23,759 nt of DNA from Firmicutes bacterium UBA5486. GTDB lineage: Bacteria > Bacillota > UBA4882 > UBA10575. Under the pieces are notes generated by a model. It worked only from the letters and a program-made list of their open reading frames with translations. It searched no databases and was not told the DNA's origin. Shown one piece after another: positions 14,528 to 22,440 of the stretch. The position numbers and the translations under genes were made by a program. The stretch is taken from NCBI GenBank assembly GCA_002427045.1, contig DIPO01000073.1, positions 1-23,759 on the forward strand. The letters run 5' to 3'. The stretch's first letter is position 1, and each line of letters opens with the position of its first letter.

Positions 14528-15171
14528 TGATAAACTATCTTTCGAACAATTATGATAAGTTACTAATAGCATTAGTGGAACATTTTCAGCTTGTAGGAAT
14601 AACGTTGCTGATTTCTATTCCGTTTTCAACTGGTTTTAGCTATCTGATGATTACCAGCAAATTTATTAACAAAATTGCTTCATCGATTATGCTGTTCATT
14701 TACTGTATTCCTAGTATAGCATTGTTTACTTTATTAATTCCTTTACTGGGTTTAGGAAAAACAAATGCTATTGTAGGGATGACTGCATATAATCAGATCC
14801 TCTTAGTAAGGAATATTATTACAGCTTGGAGTAGTATACCTGTATATATTAAAACCTCTGCAAAAAGCACGGGAATGCCAAATTTAATACTTTTTAAGCA
14901 TATTTATCTACCGATTATGTTACCACATCTTATCTCTGGTTTACGAATTACAACCGTAAGTACAACTGGTATTGCAACAATAGCAGCTCTAATCAATGCG
15001 GGCGGGCTTGGTAAAATATTATTTGAGGGAGTACGAACCAGCCATATACCGAAAATTATTATAGGTATTACTCTTAGTGCTGGGTTAGCTGTGTTGTTAA
15101 ATACTATCTTCAGCATTTTTGAAAGAAAAGCGTTGTATAAGGCAACAGGAGGGCATACAACTAAATTATAG
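14524..15171 (+). CDS. Opu-type ABC importer permease 2
   Basis: Membrane protein of 215 residues, the second permease of the importer. The docking loop is KTSAKSTGMPNLILFKHIYLP, and ATIAALINAGGLGKILFEG is the usual family segment. It begins MMINYLSNNYDKLLIALVEHFQLVG, like OpuBD/OpuCD, and overlaps the ATPase stop (ATGA), which implies coupled translation. Two different permeases of near-equal size on either side of the binding-protein and ATPase genes is the standard OpuB/OpuC layout. Confidence 0.85.
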   Translation: MMINYLSNNYDKLLIALVEHFQLVGITLLISIPFSTGFSYLMITSKFINKIASSIMLFIYCIPSIALFTLLIPLLGLGKTNAIVGMTAYNQILLVRNIITAWSSIPVYIKTSAKSTGMPNLILFKHIYLPIMLPHLISGLRITTVSTTGIATIAALINAGGLGKILFEGVRTSHIPKIIIGITLSAGLAVLLNTIFSIFERKALYKATGGHTTKL

Positions 15172-15209
15172 ACATTGTGGTTCAGACTTAGAGAATAATA
15201 GCCGGTTTG

Positions 15210-15225
15210 CGTTTGTTTTCAAACG
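15210..15225. terminator. Small hairpin after the ABC importer genes
   Basis: CGTTTG-TTTT-CAAACG forms a 6-bp stem with a 4-base loop, 38 bases after the permease stop. There is no T-run, so it is at best a weak terminator; its halves also resemble LacI-type operator half-sites. The rest of the 15172-15425 gap holds no gene I can support. Confidence 0.3.
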
Positions 15226-15425
15226 AATAATGCAACATGGCAGTTATTTTCCAATACCAAATGCTCCATATTGTTCACTTCTTTTAATCCGTAAGCCACC
15301 ACCACCTCATCGTAAACTTATGAGCAAGGTTAAAGTAATACTAATTGATAAGAAATATTACAATAAAATGATAAGTTTCGGATTTTGGCCATAACAATAC
15401 AATAAAGAAAAGGGCTGTGATAATA

Positions 15426-16352
15426 ATGGGGAAACTCCTTGTTGTCGGTAGTATCAATATGGATTTGGTAGTCAGAGTCGAAAGAATTCCTAGAGAAGGG
15501 GAGACTATACCGGGGGGGAATTTAACTTTTATTCCTGGTGGGAAAGGGGCCAACCAAGCCGTGGCAGGTGCTTTGGCCGGAGCTGAGGTTTCGATGATTG
15601 GACGGGTTGGAGATGATGACAACGGAAGAAAGTTGTTGAATAATTTAAAAACAAATGGAGTTAAGACCGGAGGGATCAGGATTGATGACTCCGTATCTTC
15701 GGGCCTTGCTTTAATATCTGTGGATTGCAATGGCCAAAACTCGATCATTGTTGTGGCAGGAGCTAATGGTATGGTTGCGGGTGAAGATCTGAAAGAAAAT
15801 GAAGACTTATTCCATGAAAGTGATATCCTCCTTCTTCAACACGAGATTCCTCAAGAAGCCATCGAGGTTGCTGTTCTGATGGCAAATGTGCATGGTACTA
15901 AGGTTATCTTAAACCCCGCGCCTTACCGTATGGTACCAAAAAAGCTTTTGGGGATGACGGACTATCTCATCCCGAATGAAACGGAATGTGCTGAACTGAC
16001 AGGTTATAACGTGGATTCGGAAGAAGGAATGAACAAGGCAGCCGATTATCTTTTGAACCTGGGAGTAGATAATCTATTAATTACTTTGGGGAAAAGGGGA
16101 GTCTTTATAGTTACCAAAACTTCTAGACAATTGATTCCGGCTTTTTCAGTTAAAGCCGTAGATACTACAGCAGCAGGAGATACCTTCATAGGTAGTTTTG
16201 CTGCCCGCTTGCTTGCGGGAGGGCAACTCCATGAAGCGGCCCGTTACGGTTGTGCTGCTGCAGCGCTTTCCGTTCAAAGATTCGGGGCCCAGACTTCCAT
16301 GCCGTACAAACAAGAAATAGAGGCTTTTCTAGATAAAGCGGCCCGAAATTAA
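15426..16352 (+). CDS. rbsK: Ribokinase
   Basis: PfkB-family sugar kinase of 308 residues that phosphorylates ribose to ribose 5-phosphate with ATP. It has the N-terminal VVGSINMDLVVRVERIPREGET, the ribokinase GGKGANQAVA signature (38-47) and the C-terminal DTTAAGDTF with catalytic Asp252. The ATG at 15426 gives the usual family start (MGKLLVVGSINMD); a GTG 9 bases upstream is also open. The gene is visibly richer in G+C than the ABC importer genes before it, so it may have a different origin or be the native part of the module. It completes the chain: nucleoside import, hydrolysis, ribose phosphorylation. The right 54-bp repeat begins 9 bases after its stop. Confidence 0.93.
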   Translation: MGKLLVVGSINMDLVVRVERIPREGETIPGGNLTFIPGGKGANQAVAGALAGAEVSMIGRVGDDDNGRKLLNNLKTNGVKTGGIRIDDSVSSGLALISVDCNGQNSIIVVAGANGMVAGEDLKENEDLFHESDILLLQHEIPQEAIEVAVLMANVHGTKVILNPAPYRMVPKKLLGMTDYLIPNETECAELTGYNVDSEEGMNKAADYLLNLGVDNLLITLGKRGVFIVTKTSRQLIPAFSVKAVDTTAAGDTFIGSFAARLLAGGQLHEAARYGCAAAALSVQRFGAQTSMPYKQEIEAFLDKAARN

Positions 16353-16361
16353 CAATTTCCT

Positions 16362-16415
16362 CACCTGGGAATTTATTACATTACTAATTTATATGCTTGT
16401 AATGTAATAGTCAAG
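16362..16415 (+). repeat. 54-bp direct repeat, right copy
   Basis: Same sequence and orientation as 7937-7990. The palindrome ATTACATTAC (16375-16384 region) and GTAATGTAAT near 16399-16408 could form a 10-bp stem and serve the converging ribokinase and pflA transcripts as a weak terminator. The last five bases cover the pflA stop codon (TGA, complement of 16411-16413). Confidence 0.85.
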
Positions 16416-17157
16416 CGTTGGTGTGGTTAGAGAATACTTCATCCAGCAATCCGGAGGCCTCTTTGACGATCAGTTCTGCTTCTTTAATCTCTTCCTCGGT
16501 TACGGCCGGCGGGTTTTGATGGAAAATGGGACTATCCCAATGAAGGGCTTTCCAATTACTCTCAGCCAGGCTATTGTAGGGGAAGATCTCGATCTTTTCT
16601 AAATTGGGAAGTCCTTTTGCGAGTTTTCCGAGCGCACGGAGGGTTTCGTGCTGGCCTGTCCAGTTTTTGATTAAGACATAGCGGAGCCAGACCGGAACCT
16701 TTAATAAGGCAAGACTCTTCCAATTGGCAAGGGTCTGTTCCAATTCTAACCGGGAGAGGAGTTTTGGATTTAAAGGATGCTTAATCGAAAACATTACTAA
16801 ATCAACGTTTTCAACGACCGCAAGAAAAGCATCAGTTGGCCCCCATCCCGAAGTATCAAGAGCAACATGCCAGCCCTGCTTTTTGGCGGAGTTTGCAAGT
16901 TTAAGTGCAAACTCTGGTTGAAAAAGGGGTTCCCCTCCAGTGATCGTCAGGCCGGGGGGAGCCTGCAGAAATGGGCGAAATCTTTCCAAGCGAAGGAGGA
17001 GATCCTCCGGGTCAATATTTTCTCCCCCTTCAGCATCCCAAGATTCCGGATTATGACAGAAGAGGCAGCCGACCGGGCAGCCTTGGAAGAATACCACACA
17101 TCTGGTGCCCGGCCCATCCAGTGTACTAAAACTTTGAATAGATTGGATCCGCCCCAT
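16411..17157 (-). CDS. pflA: Pyruvate formate-lyase activating enzyme
   Basis: Radical-SAM enzyme of 248 residues that makes the glycyl radical on pyruvate formate-lyase using S-adenosylmethionine and a [4Fe-4S] cluster. The cluster motif is Cys27-x3-Cys31-x2-Cys34 (GCPVGCLFCHN), and ITGGEPLFQPEF follows as the SAM-binding GGE motif. The start ATG at 17157 has GAGGTG 6 bases ahead; a frame from 17178 is open but has no ribosome binding site. It lies 21 bases after pflB on the same strand, so both come from the riboswitch-controlled transcript. Its stop codon lies inside the right copy of the direct repeat. Confidence 0.93.
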   Translation of the reverse strand: MGRIQSIQSFSTLDGPGTRCVVFFQGCPVGCLFCHNPESWDAEGGENIDPEDLLLRLERFRPFLQAPPGLTITGGEPLFQPEFALKLANSAKKQGWHVALDTSGWGPTDAFLAVVENVDLVMFSIKHPLNPKLLSRLELEQTLANWKSLALLKVPVWLRYVLIKNWTGQHETLRALGKLAKGLPNLEKIEIFPYNSLAESNWKALHWDSPIFHQNPPAVTEEEIKEAELIVKEASGLLDEVFSNHTNA

Positions 17158-17178
17158 ATGTTTCACCTCAGCCTGCAT

Positions 17179-19398
17179 TTACATTCTACCGTAAATGGTT
17201 CTCTCAATAACCTCTAATTGCTGTTCTCTACTGAGTTTAACAAAGTGTACTGCATAACCAGAGACCCGGATTGTTAGATTAGGATACAGTTCCGGATGTT
17301 CCATTGCTTCGACCAGAGTTTCACGGCTGTACACATTGATATTTATATGGTGTCCATTTGTTCCAAAGTAACCATCAACAAGGCCTGCGAGATTTTCCAC
17401 CCGTTCTTCCGGGCTGCGGCCCAGGGCCCGGGGGGTAATAGAAAAGGTATAGGAGATTCCATCCAGGCAGATTTCATAGGGTAGTTTGGATAAAGAACGC
17501 ATGGCAGCGACTACTCCGCAGTGTTCCCGGCCATGCATGGGATTGGCTCCGGGAGCAAATGGTTTACCTGCTTTTCGTCCATCAGGAGTGGCTCCGGTTT
17601 TTTTACCATAAACAACATTAGAAGTAATAGTAAGAATGGACATTGTGGGTTTGGCATTCCGGTAAATTGGTTGCTGGGCCAGAGCAGAATAGAAGTAACG
17701 CAGGACTTTAATAGCTAACCCATCTACCCGGTCATCATCATTTCCAAAGTAAGGGAATTCACCTTCGATCTTAAAGTCCTTAGCTATTCCATTCTCATCC
17801 CTAAGCGGTTTGACTTTGGCATAGCGGATGGCGCTTAAGGAGTCAGCAACAACAGAAAGGCCGGCTACTCCAAAGGCCATATGCCGGTGGGGATTAGAAT
17901 CAACCAAAGCCATTTGCATTCGTTCGTAATTATATTTATCATGCATATAATGGATGCAATTCATAGTACGGCTATACAGGGTAGCAAGCCAGGTTAAGAC
18001 TTGCTCATAATTTTCCCAGACTTGATGCCAATCCAGTTCCTCCCCTTCTAAGGTGGGGATCTCAAGTACCTGTTCACCGGTTATTTCATCACGCCCGCCA
18101 TTAATGGCTAGCAGTAAAGCTTTGGCCAGGTTAACCCGGGCGCCGAAGAATTGCATATCCCGGCCGATCCGGGTAGCAGAGACACAACAGGAGATGGCAT
18201 AATCATCACCAAAGATCGGTCTCATTAACTCATCATTTTCAAACTGCAGGGTAGAAGTCTCGATTGCGAGATTGGTGCAGTATTCCCGGAATGGTTTAGG
18301 CAATCTGGGACTCCATAATACCGTAAGGTTTGGTTCAGGAGCGGGCCCCAAGTTTCTTAATGTATGCAACCAGCGGTAATCGGTCTTGGTTACTAGTGGC
18401 CGCCCGTCTTCGCCCATTCCGCCGACCGCTTCTGTAATCCAAACCGGATCGCCGGCAAAAAGTTCATCATATGCCGGAGTACGAAGATGTCTGACCAAAC
18501 GGAGCTTTATAACCAGCTGGTCAATGAGTTCCTGAGCCCCTTCTTCAGTGAGGGTTCCTTCGGCCAGATCTCTTTGGATATAAATGTCCAGGAAAGGACT
18601 ATTATGGCCAAGGGACATGGCAGCACCGTTCTGTTCTTTGACCGCTGCCAGATAAGCAAGGTACAGCCACTGTACTGCTTCCTGGGCATTGGCAGCTGGC
18701 TGTGTAATATCAAAACCATAAGATTGGGCCATTTCCGCCATCCGTTCCAAAGCCCGCACTTGATCGGCAATATCCTCCCGTAAATGAATGGTAGAGTCAT
18801 CTACATTGTCTAAAGCGTAGAGATCCTTCTTTTTCTCTTCCATCAGAAAAGCAGTGCCATAGAGGGGTACCCGCCGATAATCACCGATTAACCGCCCGCG
18901 GCCGTAGGCATCGGGAAGCCCGGTAATAATCCCTAGGTGTCGTGCTTGCCGCATAGCCGGGGTATAGATCCGGAAGATTGCTTCATTCTGTGTCCGGCGA
19001 TAGGTCGTAAAGATTTTCGCCATTCCTGGATCAGGATCAACTTTCCTGGCTTTACAGGCGGCTTCCACCATCCGCCAACCGCCCCAGGGATTGACTAAAC
19101 GTTTTAATGGTTTATCAGTCTGGAGGCCCACGATAACTTCATTATCTTTGTCGATAAAACCAGGGCCCCAAGCAGTAACACCAGCTACTTGCTTGGTATC
19201 GATCTCTAATACGCCTCCTGCTTTTCTTTCCTCATCCATTAGTCCCTGGCATTTCTTCCAGAGCCGCTCAGTCCGGGCCGAGGGGCCAGAGAGAAAAGAT
19301 GGTTCTTCATAATACGGTTGATAATTGTGGCGGACAAAATTAGAAGGATCAATCTTCTCCCGCCAGGTCTCACCTTTAAAATTACGCCATGGATTCAT
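17179..19398 (-). CDS. pflB: Formate acetyltransferase (pyruvate formate-lyase)
   Basis: Glycyl-radical enzyme of 739 residues that converts pyruvate and CoA to acetyl-CoA and formate under anaerobic conditions. The active-site pair Cys404-Cys405 lies in DYAISCCVSATRIG, followed by MQFFGARVNLAKALLLAINGG. The radical Gly714 lies in RVSGYAVHFVKLSREQQLE near the C-terminus, as expected. The GTGCC-like motif and the paired Cys mark it as a true PFL and not a diol dehydratase relative. I chose ATG 19398 (MNPWRNFKGETW) because AAGGAGGAG lies 7 bases ahead; the longer frame from 19479 would run through the riboswitch terminator. Formate from this enzyme feeds 10-formyl-tetrahydrofolate for purine synthesis, which explains the ZTP riboswitch. 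Confidence 0.95.
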   Translation of the reverse strand: MNPWRNFKGETWREKIDPSNFVRHNYQPYYEEPSFLSGPSARTERLWKKCQGLMDEERKAGGVLEIDTKQVAGVTAWGPGFIDKDNEVIVGLQTDKPLKRLVNPWGGWRMVEAACKARKVDPDPGMAKIFTTYRRTQNEAIFRIYTPAMRQARHLGIITGLPDAYGRGRLIGDYRRVPLYGTAFLMEEKKKDLYALDNVDDSTIHLREDIADQVRALERMAEMAQSYGFDITQPAANAQEAVQWLYLAYLAAVKEQNGAAMSLGHNSPFLDIYIQRDLAEGTLTEEGAQELIDQLVIKLRLVRHLRTPAYDELFAGDPVWITEAVGGMGEDGRPLVTKTDYRWLHTLRNLGPAPEPNLTVLWSPRLPKPFREYCTNLAIETSTLQFENDELMRPIFGDDYAISCCVSATRIGRDMQFFGARVNLAKALLLAINGGRDEITGEQVLEIPTLEGEELDWHQVWENYEQVLTWLATLYSRTMNCIHYMHDKYNYERMQMALVDSNPHRHMAFGVAGLSVVADSLSAIRYAKVKPLRDENGIAKDFKIEGEFPYFGNDDDRVDGLAIKVLRYFYSALAQQPIYRNAKPTMSILTITSNVVYGKKTGATPDGRKAGKPFAPGANPMHGREHCGVVAAMRSLSKLPYEICLDGISYTFSITPRALGRSPEERVENLAGLVDGYFGTNGHHININVYSRETLVEAMEHPELYPNLTIRVSGYAVHFVKLSREQQLEVIERTIYGRM

Positions 19399-19426
19399 AA
19401 ATGAACTCCTCCTTTTCGGGCGGGAA

Positions 19427-19463
19427 TAAAAAAACCGCCCGGACATATTGTGCCCAGGCGGTC
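19427..19463 (-). terminator. Intrinsic terminator of the pflB leader (ZTP riboswitch expression platform)
   Basis: On the minus strand GACCGCCTGGGCAC pairs across AATAT with GTCCGGGCGGT and is followed by seven or more T. The left arm is the conserved 3' end of the ZTP aptamer, so aptamer folding and terminator folding exclude each other. Ligand binding should let transcription pass into pflB. Confidence 0.85.
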
Positions 19464-19518
19464 GGCTAATTAACTCCATACTCCCTAGTGGTTGGTTCCA
19501 CTTGATCCGCCAGTTGTA
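19451..19518 (-). promoter_or_regulatory. ZTP/ZMP riboswitch (pfl RNA motif)
   Basis: The minus strand shows the pfl-motif hallmarks in order: ACTGGCGGATCAAGTGG, a small hairpin closed by GTGG...CCAC, GGGAGTATGGAG, then GCCGACCGCCTGGGCA. The CUGGCG/CGCCUGGGCA pairing is the recognised core of the ZTP aptamer. ZTP/ZMP builds up when 10-formyl-tetrahydrofolate runs short, and the RNA then turns on genes such as pfl, purH and fhs. The recognition is by eye from the known consensus. Confidence 0.88.
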
Positions 19519-20018
19519 CGGAGGTCAATACTATTAAGGGATTGGATAATTGTGTGTGCTTCATCACAGATTAGCTGGGGTATCAAGACAAACTAAAAAC
19601 TATTGCTGGGATGTAAGCAAGAAAATAGCGGAATAGCGTGCAAAGGTTGTCATTCAACACGAGTGATGAGCGGCCAGCTACGAGTTACGAGATGTATTAT
19701 ACAATTCCCTAATCTGATAACAAATTATAACTTAGGAATTTTTTTTAGTCAAGAGAAATTGATTCTGTTCTTAGCCAATTACGGTATTTATTATAAGTTG
19801 ACGTCCATTTACTACTTTGATATTATTAAAATTAACTGTAATTCTTTGTTTCTTTCTGTGGATAAGTGGATGCCTACGTAATTCCCTCAGATAAAATAAG
19901 TGAGAGAATTGCATAATTACCTAAGCTTGTATTTAACCACAATCTATAGTGGTTAAATCTTAAATAATTAAATTATGCAATTCCTTAAAGTAAGATAAAG
20001 ATAAGGGGATAATAATAG
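19519..20018. other. Repeat-rich intergenic region between pflB and the S41 protease gene
   Basis: Divergent 500-base gap with no gene I can support; an open frame at 19603-19881 has no protein-like character. It contains a CGGCCAGCTACGAG block (19671-19684) echoed near 23641, four copies of an AGGGAATTGCATAATT-type motif (19696, 19880, 19901 and 19971) and a nested palindrome just ahead of the protease gene. I could not settle on the pflB promoter. Confidence 0.55.
19906..19983. repeat. Nested palindrome ahead of the S41 protease gene
   Basis: Outer arms GAATTGCATAATT (19906-19918) and AATTATGCAATTC (19971-19983) are exact complements. Inside them ATTTAACCAC and GTGGTTAAAT (about 19931-19958) form a second perfect 10-bp pair around AATCTATA. 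The whole 78 bases could fold into one long hairpin or cruciform. It resembles a miniature mobile or REP-type element, and may also shape transcription of the protease gene 36 bases downstream. Confidence 0.7.
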
Positions 20019-22160
20019 ATGAAACGTCGAGTTTTACGTTTAATTCCGGTGATCTTAAGTATTGTTTTGATTCTAATTTTATTTACTTCTACCCTAACAG
20101 GGCAAGAACTTAGTAAGGATCAGGCTTTAAGCCAGTTAATTGTAAGTTCTCTGGCTAGCTGGCACTATTCTCCAATGAAACTGGGAAATGATTTATCGGA
20201 GAAAGTTTATACGCTTTATATTAATAACCTTGATTATAATAAACGGTTTTTTACGCAAACGGATTTAAAAGAATTGGCTGCGTTTAAATTTAAAATTGAT
20301 GATGAATTACGTAATGGAACCACCGAGTTTGTTACTGTTTCGTGGAAGATTTTGCAAAAGCGGATTCTGGAAGTAAAAGGTTTTATAGATGAGTATTTGC
20401 AGGAGCCACTTAATTTTACGGAAAATGAATATTTAGAACTTGATGCAGAAAAAAGAGATTATCCCCAAGATAGTCAGGAACTTAAGGTTTTATGGGAAAA
20501 AATGGTGAAATATCAGACCCTTAATGTATATATGGATCTTCTTCTAGAACAGGAAGCGAAAGATACCAAGCTGGAAGAGAAATTTGCTTCTATTATGAAA
20601 AAACCATTTCAACCGGAGATTGAGGCCAAGGCGCGGGCAAAAGTACAGAAGGATTTCAATAGAACTTTTGACCGGTTGCTCCAGGAGAAATCAGAGGAAC
20701 GCTACCATAGATATTTGAATGCTGTAGCAGGAAGTTTTGATCCCCATACTAATTATTTTGCACCTAAGGCCCAGGAGGATTTTGAGATTGAAATGACCGG
20801 AATGCTGGAGGGAATCGGGGCACTTCTTCAAGAAGAGGGAGATTATATAAAAGTAGTCAGTATTGTGCCGGGAGGCCCTTCCTGGCGTCAAGGCCAATTA
20901 AAAGCTGGCGATCTGATTTTGAAAGTAGCTCAAAAGGATGAAGAGCCGATTGATTTGGCGAATATGCCTGTAGATGAGGTAGTAAAATATATTCGCGGAA
21001 AAAAAGGGACTGAAGTAATTCTGACGGTAAAAAAACCGGAAGGTCAGATTGAAGTCATTTCCATTATCCGTGATGTTGTTGTTTTAGAAGAGAGTTATGC
21101 TAAATCACTAGTGATTGAGACGGAGAAGAATGGCAAAAAATTTGGCTATATTTCTCTTCCTTCTTTTTATCATGATTTTGAACGTGGGGGGAGAACTTCT
21201 GCCGGAGATGTTAAGCTTGAACTTGAGAAGCTGAAAAAGGAGAAGGTAGACGGGGTTATTCTTGACCTTAGAAATAATGGTGGAGGCGCTCTTGATGATG
21301 CAGTGAAGATGGCTGGCCTTTTTATTGAATCCGGTCCTATAGTACAGGTTAAAGACCAAAAAGGGAAGATCAAGGCGCTTAATGATCCGGATCGGGGAAT
21401 TGTCTATGATGGCCCATTAATAGTGATGATTAATTCGCTCAGTGCTTCAGCCTCGGAGATCCTAGCTGCTGCTCTTCAGGATTATGGGCGTGCAGTAGTG
21501 GTTGGCAGTACCTCTTTTGGTAAAGGATCGGTCCAGGAGTTAGTAGATCTGGATTATCTTTTGGATTATATTTATCCGCGGTCCTCTGAATACAAACCAT
21601 TAGGTTCTTTGAAATTAACTATCGAAAAATTTTATCGGATCAATGGAGGATCCACACAGTATAAGGGCGTAAGTGCTGATATTGCACTTCCTGATCCTTA
21701 TGCTTACCTAGATATTGGGGAGAAGAGCTTAGATTATGCTATGCCCTGGGATCAAGTAAAACCATTGTCATATAAAAAGTGGGATGGACAGCATTGGAGA
21801 TTGGAAGATTTAAGAAAGAACAGTGAGCAACGGATAGCGTCCAATCCAAATTTTGATCTGGTAAAGCAGAGTATTGCTCAAGTTAAGGAACAAAAAGAAC
21901 AGAGTGTCCAGCCTTTGAAAATCTCTGAATTTCTGGAAAAACAGAAGATGAATCAGTTAAAGGCAGAAAAATTGGATGATCTAAAACCCCGGGAGCAAGC
22001 TTTCAACTTTCAAATGCTTGAGAAAGAATTAAAGGATTCAATAAGAAAAGAGACTAACCAGGAGTGGTTGGAACAGATTAGTTCCGATATTTATCTTGAA
22101 GAAGCAATTTGGATTTTAAATGATCTGACTGCGGCAGGTGTTATGCTAGAAGCAGCTTAG
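20019..22160 (+). CDS. prc: Carboxy-terminal processing protease, long Prc/Tsp type (S41A)
   Basis: Exported protease of 713 residues. The N-terminal hydrophobic segment (LIPVILSIVLILILF, 8-22) anchors or exports it. A helical N-terminal domain (30-240) contains DYNKRFFTQTDL. GSFDPHTNYFAPK (239-250) leads into a PDZ domain (about 258-340; LEGIGALLQEEGDYIKVVSI). The S41 core has GVILDLRNNGGG (412-423), SLSASASEI with catalytic Ser477, and FGKGSVQ with Lys502, spaced 25 apart as in E. coli Prc. A long C-terminal DUF3340-like region (540-713) follows. Gram-positive CtpA proteins are usually near 480 residues and lack the N- and C-terminal parts, so this form is unusual here and looks closest to Bacteroidetes or proteobacterial Prc. 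The start has AGGGG 10 bases ahead. It stands alone, ending in a strong terminator. Confidence 0.9.
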   Translation: MKRRVLRLIPVILSIVLILILFTSTLTGQELSKDQALSQLIVSSLASWHYSPMKLGNDLSEKVYTLYINNLDYNKRFFTQTDLKELAAFKFKIDDELRNGTTEFVTVSWKILQKRILEVKGFIDEYLQEPLNFTENEYLELDAEKRDYPQDSQELKVLWEKMVKYQTLNVYMDLLLEQEAKDTKLEEKFASIMKKPFQPEIEAKARAKVQKDFNRTFDRLLQEKSEERYHRYLNAVAGSFDPHTNYFAPKAQEDFEIEMTGMLEGIGALLQEEGDYIKVVSIVPGGPSWRQGQLKAGDLILKVAQKDEEPIDLANMPVDEVVKYIRGKKGTEVILTVKKPEGQIEVISIIRDVVVLEESYAKSLVIETEKNGKKFGYISLPSFYHDFERGGRTSAGDVKLELEKLKKEKVDGVILDLRNNGGGALDDAVKMAGLFIESGPIVQVKDQKGKIKALNDPDRGIVYDGPLIVMINSLSASASEILAAALQDYGRAVVVGSTSFGKGSVQELVDLDYLLDYIYPRSSEYKPLGSLKLTIEKFYRINGGSTQYKGVSADIALPDPYAYLDIGEKSLDYAMPWDQVKPLSYKKWDGQHWRLEDLRKNSEQRIASNPNFDLVKQSIAQVKEQKEQSVQPLKISEFLEKQKMNQLKAEKLDDLKPREQAFNFQMLEKELKDSIRKETNQEWLEQISSDIYLEEAIWILNDLTAAGVMLEAA

Positions 22161-22186
22161 GTAATAGAAGAATAATATGACAAGTA

Positions 22187-22214
22187 ATGGGCGCCGTTTG
22201 GGCGCCCATTTTTC
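22187..22214 (+). terminator. Rho-independent terminator of the S41 protease gene
   Basis: ATGGGCGCC (22187-22195), a 5-base loop and GGCGCCCAT (22201-22209) form a 9-bp GC-rich stem followed by TTTTT. It lies 26 bases after the stop codon. Confidence 0.93.
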
Positions 22215-22222
22215 TAAGTATT

Positions 22223-22378
22223 TCACGCTGGCTACCACCTGCGCACATGAGATAATGAAAAAGCCCCGGTGGGTAAGTCGTTCATGCCGCCTACCTAGTC
22301 GCTCATGCCGGTTATCTTAACATCACGAAGTGATTAAATCAAAAGCTAGGGAAGTCGACAAACCTCAAAGGCATTTTC
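22223..22378 (+). repeat. Dispersed intergenic repeat, copy A
   Basis: Begins TCACGCTGGCTACCACC and ends near AAGTCGACAAACCTCAAAGGC. The same two ends occur closer together at 23682-23759. Within this copy TCGTTCATGCCG and TCGCTCATGCCG form a short internal repeat. It codes for nothing visible. The remainder of the gap up to 22440 is AT-rich, with CCTCAA and TTGAGG arms near 22363 and 22397. Confidence 0.6.
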
Positions 22379-22440
22379 CTAATTGATCAAATACACGCTT
22401 GAGGTAATCCCCTAAATTATTAAAAAATAGTTTAACAATC

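Noticed and set aside
15119..15394. Open frame of 91 codons after the second permease
   Set aside because: It begins inside the permease gene in another frame, has no ribosome site, and the translation (with PPPPH and mixed basic runs) shows no recognisable pattern.
16374..16410. Palindrome in the 54-bp repeat as a standard bidirectional terminator
   Set aside because: The stem is AT-rich with a 14-base loop and has no T-run on either strand. Its presence in both repeat copies is better explained by the duplication.
19545..19565. TGTGATGAAGCACACA on the minus strand as a CRP/FNR-type site for pflB
   Set aside because: The half-sites are imperfect and no promoter could be placed relative to it.
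19603..19881. Open frame of 92 codons between pflB and the protease gene
   Set aside because: It runs across repeat units and lacks a ribosome site. Its repeats are shared with non-coding DNA near 23641.
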